Assembly: GCA_016714745.1 (NCBI GenBank)
Contig: JADKCG010000005.1
Span: 82,437 to 146,436, forward strand
Length of the DNA: 64,000 nucleotides
Source: Elusimicrobiota bacterium
Lineage (GTDB): Bacteria > Elusimicrobiota > Elusimicrobia > FEN-1173
Direction of reading: 5' to 3'
Below are positions 48,701 through 57,430 of the stretch, piece after piece. Numbering within the stretch: the stretch's first letter is position 1; the number at the start of each line of letters is the position of its first letter. The notes beneath the pieces were generated by a model, which saw only the letters and a list, made by a program, of their open reading frames with translations, searched no databases and was not told the origin of the DNA. A program made the position numbers and the translations under genes.

Positions 48701-48757
48701 CGCACGACCAAACTCGTCAAAATCGCTATAGATCGTATTACCAGAGGTTGTCACCAT
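45692..48757 (-). CDS. giant protein, Gly/Ser-rich linker, hydrophobic core and start of the duplicated beta module
   Basis: A 1021-residue fragment. The first 120 residues are Gly/Ser/Pro-rich. A YD-like motif (YNDLGNVVSQREDYFSYS) follows near residue 200. Around residues 390-480 lie hydrophobic helices (ASVVWDLMGPAAMKIVGL, YQALAIAEIMAAAQFIVGVH). The last 300 residues start the duplicated module (LVVKGLLTFIDGNVSLTN, ETAYVLGGSGPVTIHL). The ATG at 48757 is preceded by open frame for about 50 bases (TDNTEEGLTIVD) and has no ribosome site, so it is not a natural start. Confidence 0.6.
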   Translation of the reverse strand: MVTTSGNTIYSDFDEFGRAGSIKTTSQRIADSKPPPVINPAGPGTKANSYGKAGAKNMGAGPTGESAHGMAGGESASGHPTLGEGGGMGALSGGGGNGDPTNGEVKEKIKSLIGDAGTRLGQMGPNPSSNSDPTGFMQAVKNAYIEGLAGRFDEGRGNTPKPTTTETLGAGGVGGSYEFSEPGPVTTTTNITDIVYNDLGNVVSQREDYFSYSLTKWTGPSLSPSQTAEMDKGGRGMALASSGAQKEGAGDRVGMTRSQSDGGRLLLAEQAGEEPTERKFALAVGSSEKGHSNSVAEGTRDSQNPVLAMSLGESGDEKNEAGSLRETQGEMLTLASGGKNVLFTYDEKNQLTGRTETNVVDIVERFGGPKLPSYSEGSVMAPGYAPPTLESIGTSAAASVVWDLMGPAAMKIVGLTGGERLSEQTLSGATLYQALAIAEIMAAAQFIVGVHVNYALTGDLQTSLTAGMQSGMGAFQTVISAYINSGTNSGGDRSAPLGKINSAPEGSQGIYNTIRDIAKPLVSDLAKDNGRAFDQIAHPFGGHWFSAVAGVGKDARDFSGAAGKAALALLSNEVIEQGGLGIAEGLRQVFQSSIGSVVGESAPKFHESIRKLQPGQQKSYGDLVSESIGGKNYIYQFKSILAEVSKLMAGGFRQFFADMGHIASGPTYTILGGGGGPIMNEAKNGVSDQLDINLSGVATAKTDMEIPINKTQSVWVKAGEQLNVGKDGVLTPRGDINVEVRSVDGSIAQGTVRAIGGNGDSLQVGVNEYGDLGLPQQRFDLQTDQGITTPGYVPPPSNDDLSRVNTGRKAGNDVLANPNEIADPNTPSRQPSEPNPVVNTDATITDVKKDGYLVVKGLLTFIDGNVSLTNLGAKVGVASGLKDVKLGDYTLSNGAKVQVVGEKEMVNTSAAGTVERNLGDVGAVNVLFKGETNVGGKQLIINEMESRRGGSLGETAYVLGGSGPVTIHLAKTIKGEALLKAGRAEQFVGEVTALQQTALDRGLKGELIGSVHQKTFGGRGI

Positions 48758-48826
48758 ATCAACTATGGTTAAACCTTCTTCGGTATTATCCGTTGAATTC
48801 GTCTCGCCTTTTTCCTACAGTAGCGC

Positions 48827-50929
48827 TCATCCCAACGACCCGCCCACCGCCCGCCTCCAGCCCGACGCCCGCCAACCCCTGCTGGTCGTCAGCCCTCCCA
48901 ATTTGTCAAGGCTCTCCCCACTGGCCAACATCCCCCCCCCGAGCGAGCCCGCCCCGCCCGACGCCAACCCTCCCAACTTCTCGAGTGACTCTCCGCCCGC
49001 CGCCATCCCGCCCTGCGAGCTTCCCCCACCCGAGAGCAACCCGCCCGCCTTCTCAAGTCGCTCTCCGCCCGCCGACCTCCCTCCCGAACCGGCCCCACGT
49101 TCCGGGGCGATTTTTTCACCACCCTTTTTTTGGGAATCCGTCTTTTTCGATTCGTCGTCTCCACCCCGCGGCATCGTCTCCGCGCCGGGCATATAATTTT
49201 TAAAGCTGTTCATCGTTAAACGGCCAAACCCATCGTAACCCATTTGAAATCGCGTAGACGAGAATTTAAATGTGGTGGAATACCCTTTATGCTTGGAGAG
49301 CTCCGAGTGAGAGGCGCTGTGAACCGTTCCTGAAGCGGTGGTGCTGGCCAATCGGTCCGTGTTGTAATACGTGTTCCAAATCTCAACGGTGGCGGTTCCA
49401 TTTTGCCAGCCATTGAATCCATCCTCCAACCCAGGGACAAAGCCGTAATGGGAATTGGTCCAGGTCACTGTTTGGCGTTTAAAGATCTCCCGTCCCCGCT
49501 CATCGTAGGAAATGGCCGAGACGACAACGGTCGCGGCGTCCCCGCCGTTTTTCGAGAATGTGTCCGTGTAAGAGGACACCATTTCGTTGCTGTTGTAGGT
49601 GATGTTCGTCCGGACCGTATCGCTATACCCGTTCCCCTCGCTCGTGGAATGTTCGGTGTACGAGGTGGCGCGCCCCCAGTCATCGCTCGAGTTGACGATA
49701 CGAGTCAAGGTGAAACCACCGGTCCCTTCTTTGTGCCCAGTGAGGTACATGGACTGCAAGCCTTTTGAACGGCCTTCGGAGTCATACCCATACGTTTCGA
49801 TCGTGCTTGTCTGTGTCAGTTGGGAACTGTTCACAATCCCACTGGTTGTCGTCTTTGTGATGACAATGGTTTTTTCACCGTCTTCAGATTCGCCTGTCCC
49901 TTTCGCTTCCGGCGCGCCCCTTGACATACCGACGAACTCCTTCCCTTGAGGGGCACTCTCCGCGGAACCCTTCTCTGCGCTTTCCTCTTTCTCTATCTTA
50001 TTTCCGAACCGGTCATACAGGTTTATGTTTTCGTTCCCAAAAATAGATGTAAAAGTCTCACCGACCCAACGCGGATCACCCTTGGAGCTCCCCCAAGGCA
50101 TTTGTAGATTTTGTCCCAGGCCGGGATTCATAGAGTATTCGGGGTCCGGTGTCTTGGGCCCTTCTCCGAGAGAGGCGCCCAACATCATCCCCTCCCCTTT
50201 TTTCTTCTTCTCCCCTTGACCGGATTGGCCTTTCCCCTCCACCCCCACATCCGTCACCACCTTGCGCACACGCAGACTCATGTAGACCCGCACACTCAAG
50301 TTTGTGGTGGACTCGAACACCCTGGCCGCCCCGTAAACAACCCCCAGCTTTTGCGAAAGCGTCCCGCTTCCTTCCACATACGATCCCACCAGTTCCTCGT
50401 TGTAGGAATTAACGTTGGACCAATCGGACATCTTTTCAAGCGTTTCATGCAGAGTATTGCCCACACGGGTGTCTTCGCTCGTGACCCGAATGGTCCCTTC
50501 GACAGATCCGCCGGTCAATCGATGATTGGAGTCGTAGGTGTAAGTGGTCAACGTGTCTGTTATGGTGGTGCGCGGAATTCCCTCTTCCACCGTGTCGGTG
50601 GACGTGAGTGTCCGCTCATTTTGCAGGGACGCTTGGCCGCCGCGGATCACATACGTCTGTGTCGATTCGCTGGTGAATTTGCTCCGGGTCTCCTCAAGGT
50701 ACCCGTTGGTCCCGGACGATTTTGTTTTTCCTTCCGCCCCGGTCAGTCGCCCCAACGAATCATAGGAGTACCGCGTGTGAGATTCAGAACGTGTGTTCGA
50801 CCCTCTCCCTGTCGTGTACGAGTAAGAGGTGGCATCGGTGATCACGGCCTGGCCCATGATGACCACGTAATTTTGCTGGCTGTAGCTGAACGTGGACCTC
50901 CCTTCGCCGTCCGTGTTCCAATTATGCAC
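48827..50929 (-). CDS. giant protein, last YD-like repeats and Gly-rich repeat tail
   Basis: A 700-residue fragment. It contains irregular YD-like repeats (RYSYDSLGRLTGAEGKT, YTYDSNHRLTGGSVEG, TYGYDSEGRSKGLQSM, SYDERGREIFKRQ). The C-terminal end has imperfect tandem repeats of about 20 residues built on GGESLEKLGGLASGG (48880-49080). The GTG start is a frame artefact: two shifts near 51040 and 50935 link it to the fragment on the right. YD motifs are known from RHS and teneurin-type shells, but I see no conserved RHS core or toxin domain here. Confidence 0.65.
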   Translation of the reverse strand: MHNWNTDGEGRSTFSYSQQNYVVIMGQAVITDATSYSYTTGRGSNTRSESHTRYSYDSLGRLTGAEGKTKSSGTNGYLEETRSKFTSESTQTYVIRGGQASLQNERTLTSTDTVEEGIPRTTITDTLTTYTYDSNHRLTGGSVEGTIRVTSEDTRVGNTLHETLEKMSDWSNVNSYNEELVGSYVEGSGTLSQKLGVVYGAARVFESTTNLSVRVYMSLRVRKVVTDVGVEGKGQSGQGEKKKKGEGMMLGASLGEGPKTPDPEYSMNPGLGQNLQMPWGSSKGDPRWVGETFTSIFGNENINLYDRFGNKIEKEESAEKGSAESAPQGKEFVGMSRGAPEAKGTGESEDGEKTIVITKTTTSGIVNSSQLTQTSTIETYGYDSEGRSKGLQSMYLTGHKEGTGGFTLTRIVNSSDDWGRATSYTEHSTSEGNGYSDTVRTNITYNSNEMVSSYTDTFSKNGGDAATVVVSAISYDERGREIFKRQTVTWTNSHYGFVPGLEDGFNGWQNGTATVEIWNTYYNTDRLASTTASGTVHSASHSELSKHKGYSTTFKFSSTRFQMGYDGFGRLTMNSFKNYMPGAETMPRGGDDESKKTDSQKKGGEKIAPERGAGSGGRSAGGERLEKAGGLLSGGGSSQGGMAAGGESLEKLGGLASGGAGSLGGGMLASGESLDKLGGLTTSRGWRASGWRRAVGGSLG
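48880..49080 (-). repeat. Gly/Ser-rich tandem repeats of about 20 residues
   Basis: Three to four imperfect copies of a unit like GGESLEKLGGLASGG occur in tandem just before a frame break. The DNA is C-rich on the plus strand. It may be a flexible linker between the YD-like repeat region and the rest of the giant protein. Confidence 0.6.
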
Positions 50930-53378
50930 CCGCCCTTGGCTGACACCAACCGGCCCTCGGCGTCATAGGTGTTCGATACACGGGTTGAACTTCGTGTTTC
51001 ACTCGCTCCGACTCTGGAATAGGTGTTCGTCTCGATTCAGACACCAACGCTTCGCCGTTAACAATGATGTAGGTGTTGTTGATATTCGACGTCGATGTGA
51101 TAACTTTGATTCCCCGCGTCACTTCCCCAGCATCTATTTTCTTGTCGCCGTCCGCGTCGTTCCACACGTCATTAAACACCTTGGATTCACTTTTCGAGGT
51201 GCCCCGCCCTTTCGCCCCCACCAACAACCCCTTTTCGTTGTAGGAATAATACACATGCATTTTTGAATACACGTATCCCTGATCTTCCGGAGCAGAGTTC
51301 AAACTCTTCACCTTTCGGAACTGCCGTTTTCCAACACCGCGCCCCACGTTTTCCGTTGTGCTTTCCAACACCACCGCATTGCCTTGAATAATTTCGTAGG
51401 AATTGCTCGTTTCCGTCACCGTGGATTGGGACACGAGCTTCGTTTCCCACACTTCCCCCTTTTCTTTTATCCCGTTATTGTTGAGGTCCCCCTTGATCAC
51501 GTCCCCAACATAGACCAAAGTGACCACGTCGCTGGTCTGTTCGGATCGGCTTGTCCCCTTCGCGCCGGTCAGCTGGCCCGCGGCGTTGTAGCTATACTGG
51601 ACCTGACTGAGGCTGTGCATGTATCCGTGTTTTGTTTTGTCCGTTTCGTTGACGAATCGCCCCTCGTCTTCGTGCACGCTTATTGTTTCCATTTCGGAAG
51701 ATAAAAGAATCGCCTGTTCCCGCGCCTCCGCGTAGGGGTTTGGTTTCTCGCCCTCGCCACCGTCCGTCACTGTCCGATCGAAATCCTCGCTTTTCGATCT
51801 AAGATCAAGAGTCTCCCCCTCAATACCCCGGACAATATCGATCGCGCGATTGGGTAAGTTTTGGAGTGCAGACCCGGAAGACTCGATACGGTTCGTCCCC
51901 TGGTTGTTATTCTGTTGGGAGGTATTGGCGCTGTTGTTTGAACCTGGGGATTGACCCGACGGGGCGGTCGGCGCCATTGGAACTTGAATCGATTGCCCTT
52001 GGGCTTTCAACACCCACGTTTCGGTCCCGGTCCGCCCCAGGGCCGATTGGCCTATTAAAAGGTCGTGGGCCTCATACGAAAAAGGCACCACCGTTTTCGA
52101 ATAGGAGTATTCGGGCAGTTGAGAATCCGTCACTTTTTCAAAAACCCCGGCGTTTATTGTTCCCGCCCATGTCTCCGTCACATTCGTTTTGGGTGCCGCC
52201 TGGCCCAGCCTCACCGCATAAAGCGTGGAAGATTCCTCGATGCGGGCCGCTTGATTATCATTGGTGTGGACCAAACGGGCCCCGCCGGCATTCACCAAAG
52301 CCCCCTGGGCATTCACTTCATATTTCACCGTTGTCCCAGAAAGGGAATAGCCGGACGTGTTGGGGTTATCGATCTTCGTTAAAACATTCCCCGCACGGGT
52401 CGCGGCCCAGCTCCTCGCGTCGCTCACCATCACCACCGGGCGGCCCAACACCACCGAATAGGTGTTGACCACTTCCGACACACGGGCCTGATCCGTCAAA
52501 GAATACACCCACGTCTCCCCTTGTTCATAAAACTCATCCTCGTCCACATCGCCTTCAATTTTCCCGAGAGCCGTCCTTTGGGGGACCCACATTTCTGTGT
52601 TCGAAGACCCCACCGTTCCCCCCGATGCGCTGAGCAGTTGACCCACGGCGTTGTATTGAAATTGCACGGTCGATTGATTCCGGTTAAACCCGCTGGTTCC
52701 AGAATCCTCCAACCGAACAAACGCCTTTCCGTTCAACTGGGCCGCCCAGCTGTCCGTTTGGGACAGGGAAAGGCAGGCCACGCCGCCGATGACCGCGTAT
52801 CGGTTTGTGGTGACCGCCTCGATCGAAACGATCTGGGGACGAGGCAAGGCCACAGGAGAGCTGTCGCCAAGAGCCACATAGCCGACCAAATCGCCAAGTG
52901 CAACTGAAAACAACCGACCCGCGTCGTCAAAGACCACATCCTGACCCGCGATGGTGAGTTGGTTCGTGGTGCCCAGGTTGGCCTTCCCCGCGGATACAAA
53001 CGTTTGGCCCGCTTTCACGAAAAGTTCGTGTTCCCCCACCTCCCCCGACTGGTAGGACGCGATTTTATAAACCGCGCCATCCGTGGACGCGTTGCCGTCC
53101 CCGTCAACGGTCCATATTTTAAATTCTTCGCCGGCGGCAAGACCCCGTTGCCAATCCCGGCTCACGTCTCCCGCAACAGCCCCGTCCACCGGGTTGTTGG
53201 CCGCAAAAACAAGCTGGCTGGATTGTGTCACGGTGTCGGACCGGGCGTCCAGCAATTGCCCTTGGCTGTTGTAGGAGTAGTTCATCACGGTGTGGCTGTG
53301 GCTGTAACCGTCTTCGCTGGGTTCTCCGATTTTCACAACGCTGTTGCCCGCCCGTTGAGCGGCCCAACCATCCGTCAC
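50922..53378 (-). CDS. giant protein, YD-like repeats with EF-hand-like loops
   Basis: An 818-residue fragment of irregular repeats. Each unit has NxYxVxxGQAVVxxS, a W near xxTxSWAA, GYSxS, a YD-like YNxxGQLLxAxG, then often an acidic loop followed by W. Loops matching DxDxDGxxxxGE include DVDEDEFYEQGE, DLNNNGIKEKGE and DADGDKKIDAGE, which fit the 12-residue EF-hand pattern with Glu at position 12. The frame starts inside a unit (VTDGWAAQRAGN), whose first half is in the other frame of the right-hand fragment. Calcium binding and cell-surface location are inferred. Confidence 0.7.
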   Translation of the reverse strand: MTDGWAAQRAGNSVVKIGEPSEDGYSHSHTVMNYSYNSQGQLLDARSDTVTQSSQLVFAANNPVDGAVAGDVSRDWQRGLAAGEEFKIWTVDGDGNASTDGAVYKIASYQSGEVGEHELFVKAGQTFVSAGKANLGTTNQLTIAGQDVVFDDAGRLFSVALGDLVGYVALGDSSPVALPRPQIVSIEAVTTNRYAVIGGVACLSLSQTDSWAAQLNGKAFVRLEDSGTSGFNRNQSTVQFQYNAVGQLLSASGGTVGSSNTEMWVPQRTALGKIEGDVDEDEFYEQGETWVYSLTDQARVSEVVNTYSVVLGRPVVMVSDARSWAATRAGNVLTKIDNPNTSGYSLSGTTVKYEVNAQGALVNAGGARLVHTNDNQAARIEESSTLYAVRLGQAAPKTNVTETWAGTINAGVFEKVTDSQLPEYSYSKTVVPFSYEAHDLLIGQSALGRTGTETWVLKAQGQSIQVPMAPTAPSGQSPGSNNSANTSQQNNNQGTNRIESSGSALQNLPNRAIDIVRGIEGETLDLRSKSEDFDRTVTDGGEGEKPNPYAEAREQAILLSSEMETISVHEDEGRFVNETDKTKHGYMHSLSQVQYSYNAAGQLTGAKGTSRSEQTSDVVTLVYVGDVIKGDLNNNGIKEKGEVWETKLVSQSTVTETSNSYEIIQGNAVVLESTTENVGRGVGKRQFRKVKSLNSAPEDQGYVYSKMHVYYSYNEKGLLVGAKGRGTSKSESKVFNDVWNDADGDKKIDAGEVTRGIKVITSTSNINNTYIIVNGEALVSESRRTPIPESERVKHEVQPVYRTPMTPRAGWCQPRAGA

Positions 53379-55564
53379 GCTGTTGACGACAACAGCCTGT
53401 CCATTGAAAATGCTGTACGTGTTGGTCCCGCATACGCGACCAAACGATCAACGAAACTGCCTCCATTTAAGACCTTGTTGTTCGTTATCCCTTCCGTGGT
53501 TCCCTTCGCGCCTTTCATCTGACCGGCGGAATCATATTCATAGACCACACGGGTCTGGGAAAACTCGTACCCGTCCGCGTCGTCCGAAGCCATTTTCGTA
53601 AATACGCTCCCCGCCCGGGTGGCGGCCCACGTTTTCGTTACGCTCTCGGTTAAGACCGCTTGACCCTGCCGGATGGCATACGTGTAGTCCACGGTCGATA
53701 CGGTTGGCTGTTCCACCCAAACAGAGGCCCACGAGTCCCCGACACCCATCACTCCGTCGCCGTCATCGCCGACAATGTCCCCGTTCCCATCTCGCTCGAG
53801 GGTCTGGACTTTCTGGTTGGATTCAATCGTCGATTGGCCCGTGGCCGACGTCAGTCGCCCCGTGCTGTCGTAAGTGAAATCAAGCGTCGTCACAGTTCGG
53901 CTGTACCCATGCGCGTCCGGCTGATCGACTGTCGTGAACTCCAATCCGTTCGCGCCTTGCGTCAAAGTCGCGGCATAAACCGTTGACACAGTCCGGGAAA
54001 CCACCGATTGCCCATTAAAGGTCGCGTAGTGGGTTTGAACCTCCGCCACCGAAGCTTGGTCCTGGCTCACGTAAGACCAGTTTTCTCCCGAATCCACCAC
54101 TTCATTTTCGTTCGTGTCGCCCTTGATCTTCCCATTCTCCCGTTCCGGGGATTGGACCTTCTGGACAGAATTCACCTGTGTCGTCCCAACACCACCGACC
54201 GACTGACCCAGTGCATCAAACCCGAACCGGGTCGTCGTCCGACTTGACGAAAAGTTCCCGTCCCCCGGTTGCGTCTGCTTGAGGAACACAGGGTCCTGGT
54301 TTCCCGCGCCAAGATCCTGTAACGTCGCGGCCCAACTTTCCGACATGGACGCCACCACCACCGCTCGGCCCATCACCACCTCGTAGATGTTCGTCACGTC
54401 CGTCACCGTGGGTTGGTCCACCAACGAGCGAGACCATTTCTCTCCGTTATTTTCAATCCCATCTTCATTACTATCGCCATTGATTTTCCCATTCGGCAAA
54501 TGGTCGACTGTCCATATTTTTCCGTTTGCCCATTCCGTCGACAGGCCCATCGCCCCCGTCAATTGCGCGTGCGCGTTATAACTGTTGCGAACGACGCCCC
54601 GGGAATGTCGATAGCCTTGGGTTGTCGGGTCGGTGATCGGAGTGAACGTGGATCCCGCCAACGTGGCCGACCAACTGTCCGTCACGCTTCGGGACACCAA
54701 CGCCTGCCCGTTGACAATCACGTAATCGTTGAATGTTTTGGACACCTCGGCCGAATTAGAAAAACCAAGCGTTTTTTCCGGGAAAGGCAACAACCGGGCA
54801 ACCCCTCTTTCTTCCGGTGTGGGGAAATGGGCGTTTTGCCAAGTCGAGAAATCCGGTGGCGGAGAGAGAAAGACCACTTCGCCGGTCACTGGGGTTGTTT
54901 CATACAGCGCTTTGACTACGCCACCGACATCCTCGAGCGCATACTCATGTTCATTAACCAGTCCGTTAATAAATATTTTGTTGGTTGCACTGTCGTATGA
55001 GAGAGTGGGGGTCCCTAAAGCGTAACGGTCGTAACCCATCCACTCAAGTTTTTTGCCGTCTTTGTCAATTCCATAAATAGGTCCCCAAGCTTTAGACACT
55101 GAAACGAGCGCAACACTTAATCCATCTATCCATAAATCTGTATACCAATTATCCGGCAACGTGGAGAAGGTCATAATACGACCAGTTTTGTATAGAGGTT
55201 CTAACCTAACCCTGCCAGAGACAGGGTCTCCACGCGGATCCCCGTCAAACTTGGGGTAATACAATGTGGTTTGAACATAGCCGTCTTCGTCCATCGAGTT
55301 GGTATCAAAAGCGACAGTAAACTCGAGAGAATCTGTTGCGTTGTAATAACCCTTCGCCCGATAATATTCAGTTGACCCGACAGTTTCAAGGTGTTGACCG
55401 AGGCGACATTCTTTCAACCTATCCCACACCAGATACCCAGTATGATTACTAAAAAATACTCCAGGACCCAGATTAGAAGGTCTTGGAATATCGCTGTCTT
55501 GGGGTAAATCATTCGGGTAGATCCCTTCTATTTTAACTGGATTCCCACTGTTAATATAATCCAC
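53375..55564 (-). CDS. giant protein, YD-like repeats plus an inserted beta-rich domain
   Basis: A 729-residue fragment. Residues 1-260 are an inserted domain (VWDRLKECRLGQHLETVG, YVQTTLYYPKFDGDPRG, TDLWIDGLSVALVSVSKAWG) of unknown fold, perhaps jelly-roll-like and carbohydrate binding, though no family is recognised. The rest returns to the unit with NDYVIVNGQALVSRSVTDSW, and EF-hand-like loops DSNEDGIENNGE and DTNENEVVDSGE. The right-hand join is a frameshift near 55610, and the left end shifts inside a unit at 53440. The inserted domain is more AT-rich than the repeats. Confidence 0.65.
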   Translation of the reverse strand: MDYINSGNPVKIEGIYPNDLPQDSDIPRPSNLGPGVFFSNHTGYLVWDRLKECRLGQHLETVGSTEYYRAKGYYNATDSLEFTVAFDTNSMDEDGYVQTTLYYPKFDGDPRGDPVSGRVRLEPLYKTGRIMTFSTLPDNWYTDLWIDGLSVALVSVSKAWGPIYGIDKDGKKLEWMGYDRYALGTPTLSYDSATNKIFINGLVNEHEYALEDVGGVVKALYETTPVTGEVVFLSPPPDFSTWQNAHFPTPEERGVARLLPFPEKTLGFSNSAEVSKTFNDYVIVNGQALVSRSVTDSWSATLAGSTFTPITDPTTQGYRHSRGVVRNSYNAHAQLTGAMGLSTEWANGKIWTVDHLPNGKINGDSNEDGIENNGEKWSRSLVDQPTVTDVTNIYEVVMGRAVVVASMSESWAATLQDLGAGNQDPVFLKQTQPGDGNFSSSRTTTRFGFDALGQSVGGVGTTQVNSVQKVQSPERENGKIKGDTNENEVVDSGENWSYVSQDQASVAEVQTHYATFNGQSVVSRTVSTVYAATLTQGANGLEFTTVDQPDAHGYSRTVTTLDFTYDSTGRLTSATGQSTIESNQKVQTLERDGNGDIVGDDGDGVMGVGDSWASVWVEQPTVSTVDYTYAIRQGQAVLTESVTKTWAATRAGSVFTKMASDDADGYEFSQTRVVYEYDSAGQMKGAKGTTEGITNNKVLNGGSFVDRLVAYAGPTRTAFSMDRLLSSTA

Positions 55565-56775
55565 ATAAGTAGCTTTCCCAGTAAGACGTCCCCATTTTTC
55601 CCCTTCTTTATAAACAATACCATCTCGGCCAAATGAAAATAAGCATAGCCATCGAGCACATCGCCATCACCGTTTCCGTCGACATCCCCATTATCGAGTA
55701 TGCCGTTTCCATCATAATCCCAATCGTGGCCTCTGTAATCGTAACCAAAATGACCAAGAACCTCGGAACCCCACTGATCCACATACGTATCGATCCACCC
55801 AAACCGTGGTTGCCTGGACCCCAGGTTGGCATAAAAAATGACTTGGTCCTCATCAGCGGAGATTAGCTTAAAAGTAAAACCAGTTTCTGAATCTCCATCC
55901 CCGAACCACATTGGGGCGCCATAAATATCATCTCCATAATTATTCATGGTAATCTTCGCGAGGTCTGTATATCTATCCCCGGTTTTAATCCATCCTTCGT
56001 AACCATCATCGCGCTCAATCGTTAATCTTGGATTCCATAAATTAACGCCCGGGCCCCAATGAGTTTCATTGAATAAATTAATGTAATCTACTTCCCCATC
56101 CCAAGGATACGAATATTCCGGGGGGGCCACTGGGGCATCAACTTTGGGAGCAAGTTCCAATTCGCTCATCGTCACGTTAAGCAAGGTTTCAACGCCGCCG
56201 TCTGAAATACCAAACACCTCGCCCTGGGCGTTAATTTTAAAATGGGTTCCCAGAACATTTCCCGCAATTGAGTCCCCAATCGGGGAGAGAACGATTTCTA
56301 ACATGTCACCGACTTTCTTTGCTACTCCAACAGGTAAAGAATGCCAGCCCACGCTTTGATCTCTGGGACCATCTCCCAGCGGCCCAAAATGGTAAAGGTT
56401 GTGCCACCCCCCCTCCTCGTTCGCCCCCATTTTCAGATGGAGACCGGCCGTCCCAAAATCAAACTCGACGCCGACACTTACCCTTTCAATCCAATTGTCG
56501 GTATCCTGCACAGGGACCTCAGCGGTGGGTTCCCCAGACGTCAATCCCGAAATGACTTTCCGATTCGATTCCGTCGTGGTTTCCGAAGTGGCGTCCACCA
56601 ACCGCGCCTTCTCGTCAAACACGTAATAGGTCACTGTTTGGCTGTGAGTGTAAATATCCGCGTTCACGTTGTCGGTTTTTGTAAGGGTATACCCACTGGG
56701 TGTCATGGTCTGTTCAGACTTCGCGCCCCAAGTGTCGGACACGCTCTTGACCACCACCGCTTGGCCCAGGATCAC
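55528..56775 (-). CDS. giant protein, YD-like unit followed by Asp/Trp-rich inserted domain
   Basis: A 415-residue fragment. It begins inside a repeat unit (ILGQAVVVKSVSDTWGAK, YYVFDEKARLVDATSE) and then has an Asp- and Trp-rich domain (YINLFNETHWGPGVNLWN, APMWFGDGDSETGFTFKL) with an acidic loop DYDGNGILDNGDVDGNGD, which looks calcium binding. The start is a frame artefact: the unit's first part, VVNTY, is in the fragment to the right and a shift lies at 56778. The last about 30 residues are out of frame. No enzyme motif was found. Confidence 0.6.
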   Translation of the reverse strand: MILGQAVVVKSVSDTWGAKSEQTMTPSGYTLTKTDNVNADIYTHSQTVTYYVFDEKARLVDATSETTTESNRKVISGLTSGEPTAEVPVQDTDNWIERVSVGVEFDFGTAGLHLKMGANEEGGWHNLYHFGPLGDGPRDQSVGWHSLPVGVAKKVGDMLEIVLSPIGDSIAGNVLGTHFKINAQGEVFGISDGGVETLLNVTMSELELAPKVDAPVAPPEYSYPWDGEVDYINLFNETHWGPGVNLWNPRLTIERDDGYEGWIKTGDRYTDLAKITMNNYGDDIYGAPMWFGDGDSETGFTFKLISADEDQVIFYANLGSRQPRFGWIDTYVDQWGSEVLGHFGYDYRGHDWDYDGNGILDNGDVDGNGDGDVLDGYAYFHLAEMVLFIKKGKNGDVLLGKLLMWIILTVGIQLK

Positions 56776-57430
56776 CGTACGTGTTAACGACTTCGGTCAG
56801 GTTCGCTTGGTCCACCCACTCCGATTTCCAGTCCTCATCCGCATCCTTCACTTTGTCTTTGTCTGTATCCCCGTCAACGTATCCGTCCACCCATTTCAAC
56901 GTTTTGACCCGTTCAACCGAATGTATTTCCGTTCGCCCCATGGCGCCCGTCAACAGTCCCTCGTCGTTATACGTGTTGAGAACAGCCGTCGAAGTGAGGC
57001 TGTACCCAATGTCTCCCGCCGCCTCAACTTTGGTGAATACCCCCGCGTCCGAAAGTTCGGCCGACCAGCTTTTTGTTTCGCTCCCCGCCAGCAGGGCCTG
57101 GCCCTGAATAACAACATAATGGTTCGTGCTCTCCGACACCGACGCCTGATCCACCCAGGTGTGGGCCCACTGTTCCCCCTCATCCAACAAATCGTTTGCG
57201 ATCGTGTCGCCAACAATCACCCCGCTGTTGTCCCGAAGGGGCGTCCGCACATCGTTGTTCATTTTGACGTCCGCTTGTCCGGACGCTCCAATCAGTTGCC
57301 CTTTCGTGTTGTACTCGTTTCGCACCCGCGTGTCTGAAAAACTGTAGCCATGGTCGCCCGGAAGTTCTATTTTCGTGAACGTGTCCCCAACCAACGCCCG
57401 CCCATATCCGGGTCCGGCTTTCCAAAACAA
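56714..57430 (-). CDS. giant protein, two to three YD-like repeat units
   Basis: A 238-residue fragment that resumes after a shift at about 57415. Units read GYSFSDTRVRNEYNTKGQL, SESTNHYVVIQGQALLAGS and LLTGAMGRTEIHSVER, with the acidic loop DTDKDKVKDADE before W. The first residues (MFWKAGPGYG) are out of frame. The out-of-frame tail of the next fragment to the right covers the same bases, so the indel is clear. Nothing besides the repeat is present. Confidence 0.6.
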   Translation of the reverse strand: MFWKAGPGYGRALVGDTFTKIELPGDHGYSFSDTRVRNEYNTKGQLIGASGQADVKMNNDVRTPLRDNSGVIVGDTIANDLLDEGEQWAHTWVDQASVSESTNHYVVIQGQALLAGSETKSWSAELSDAGVFTKVEAAGDIGYSLTSTAVLNTYNDEGLLTGAMGRTEIHSVERVKTLKWVDGYVDGDTDKDKVKDADEDWKSEWVDQANLTEVVNTYGDPGPSGGGQERVRHLGREV

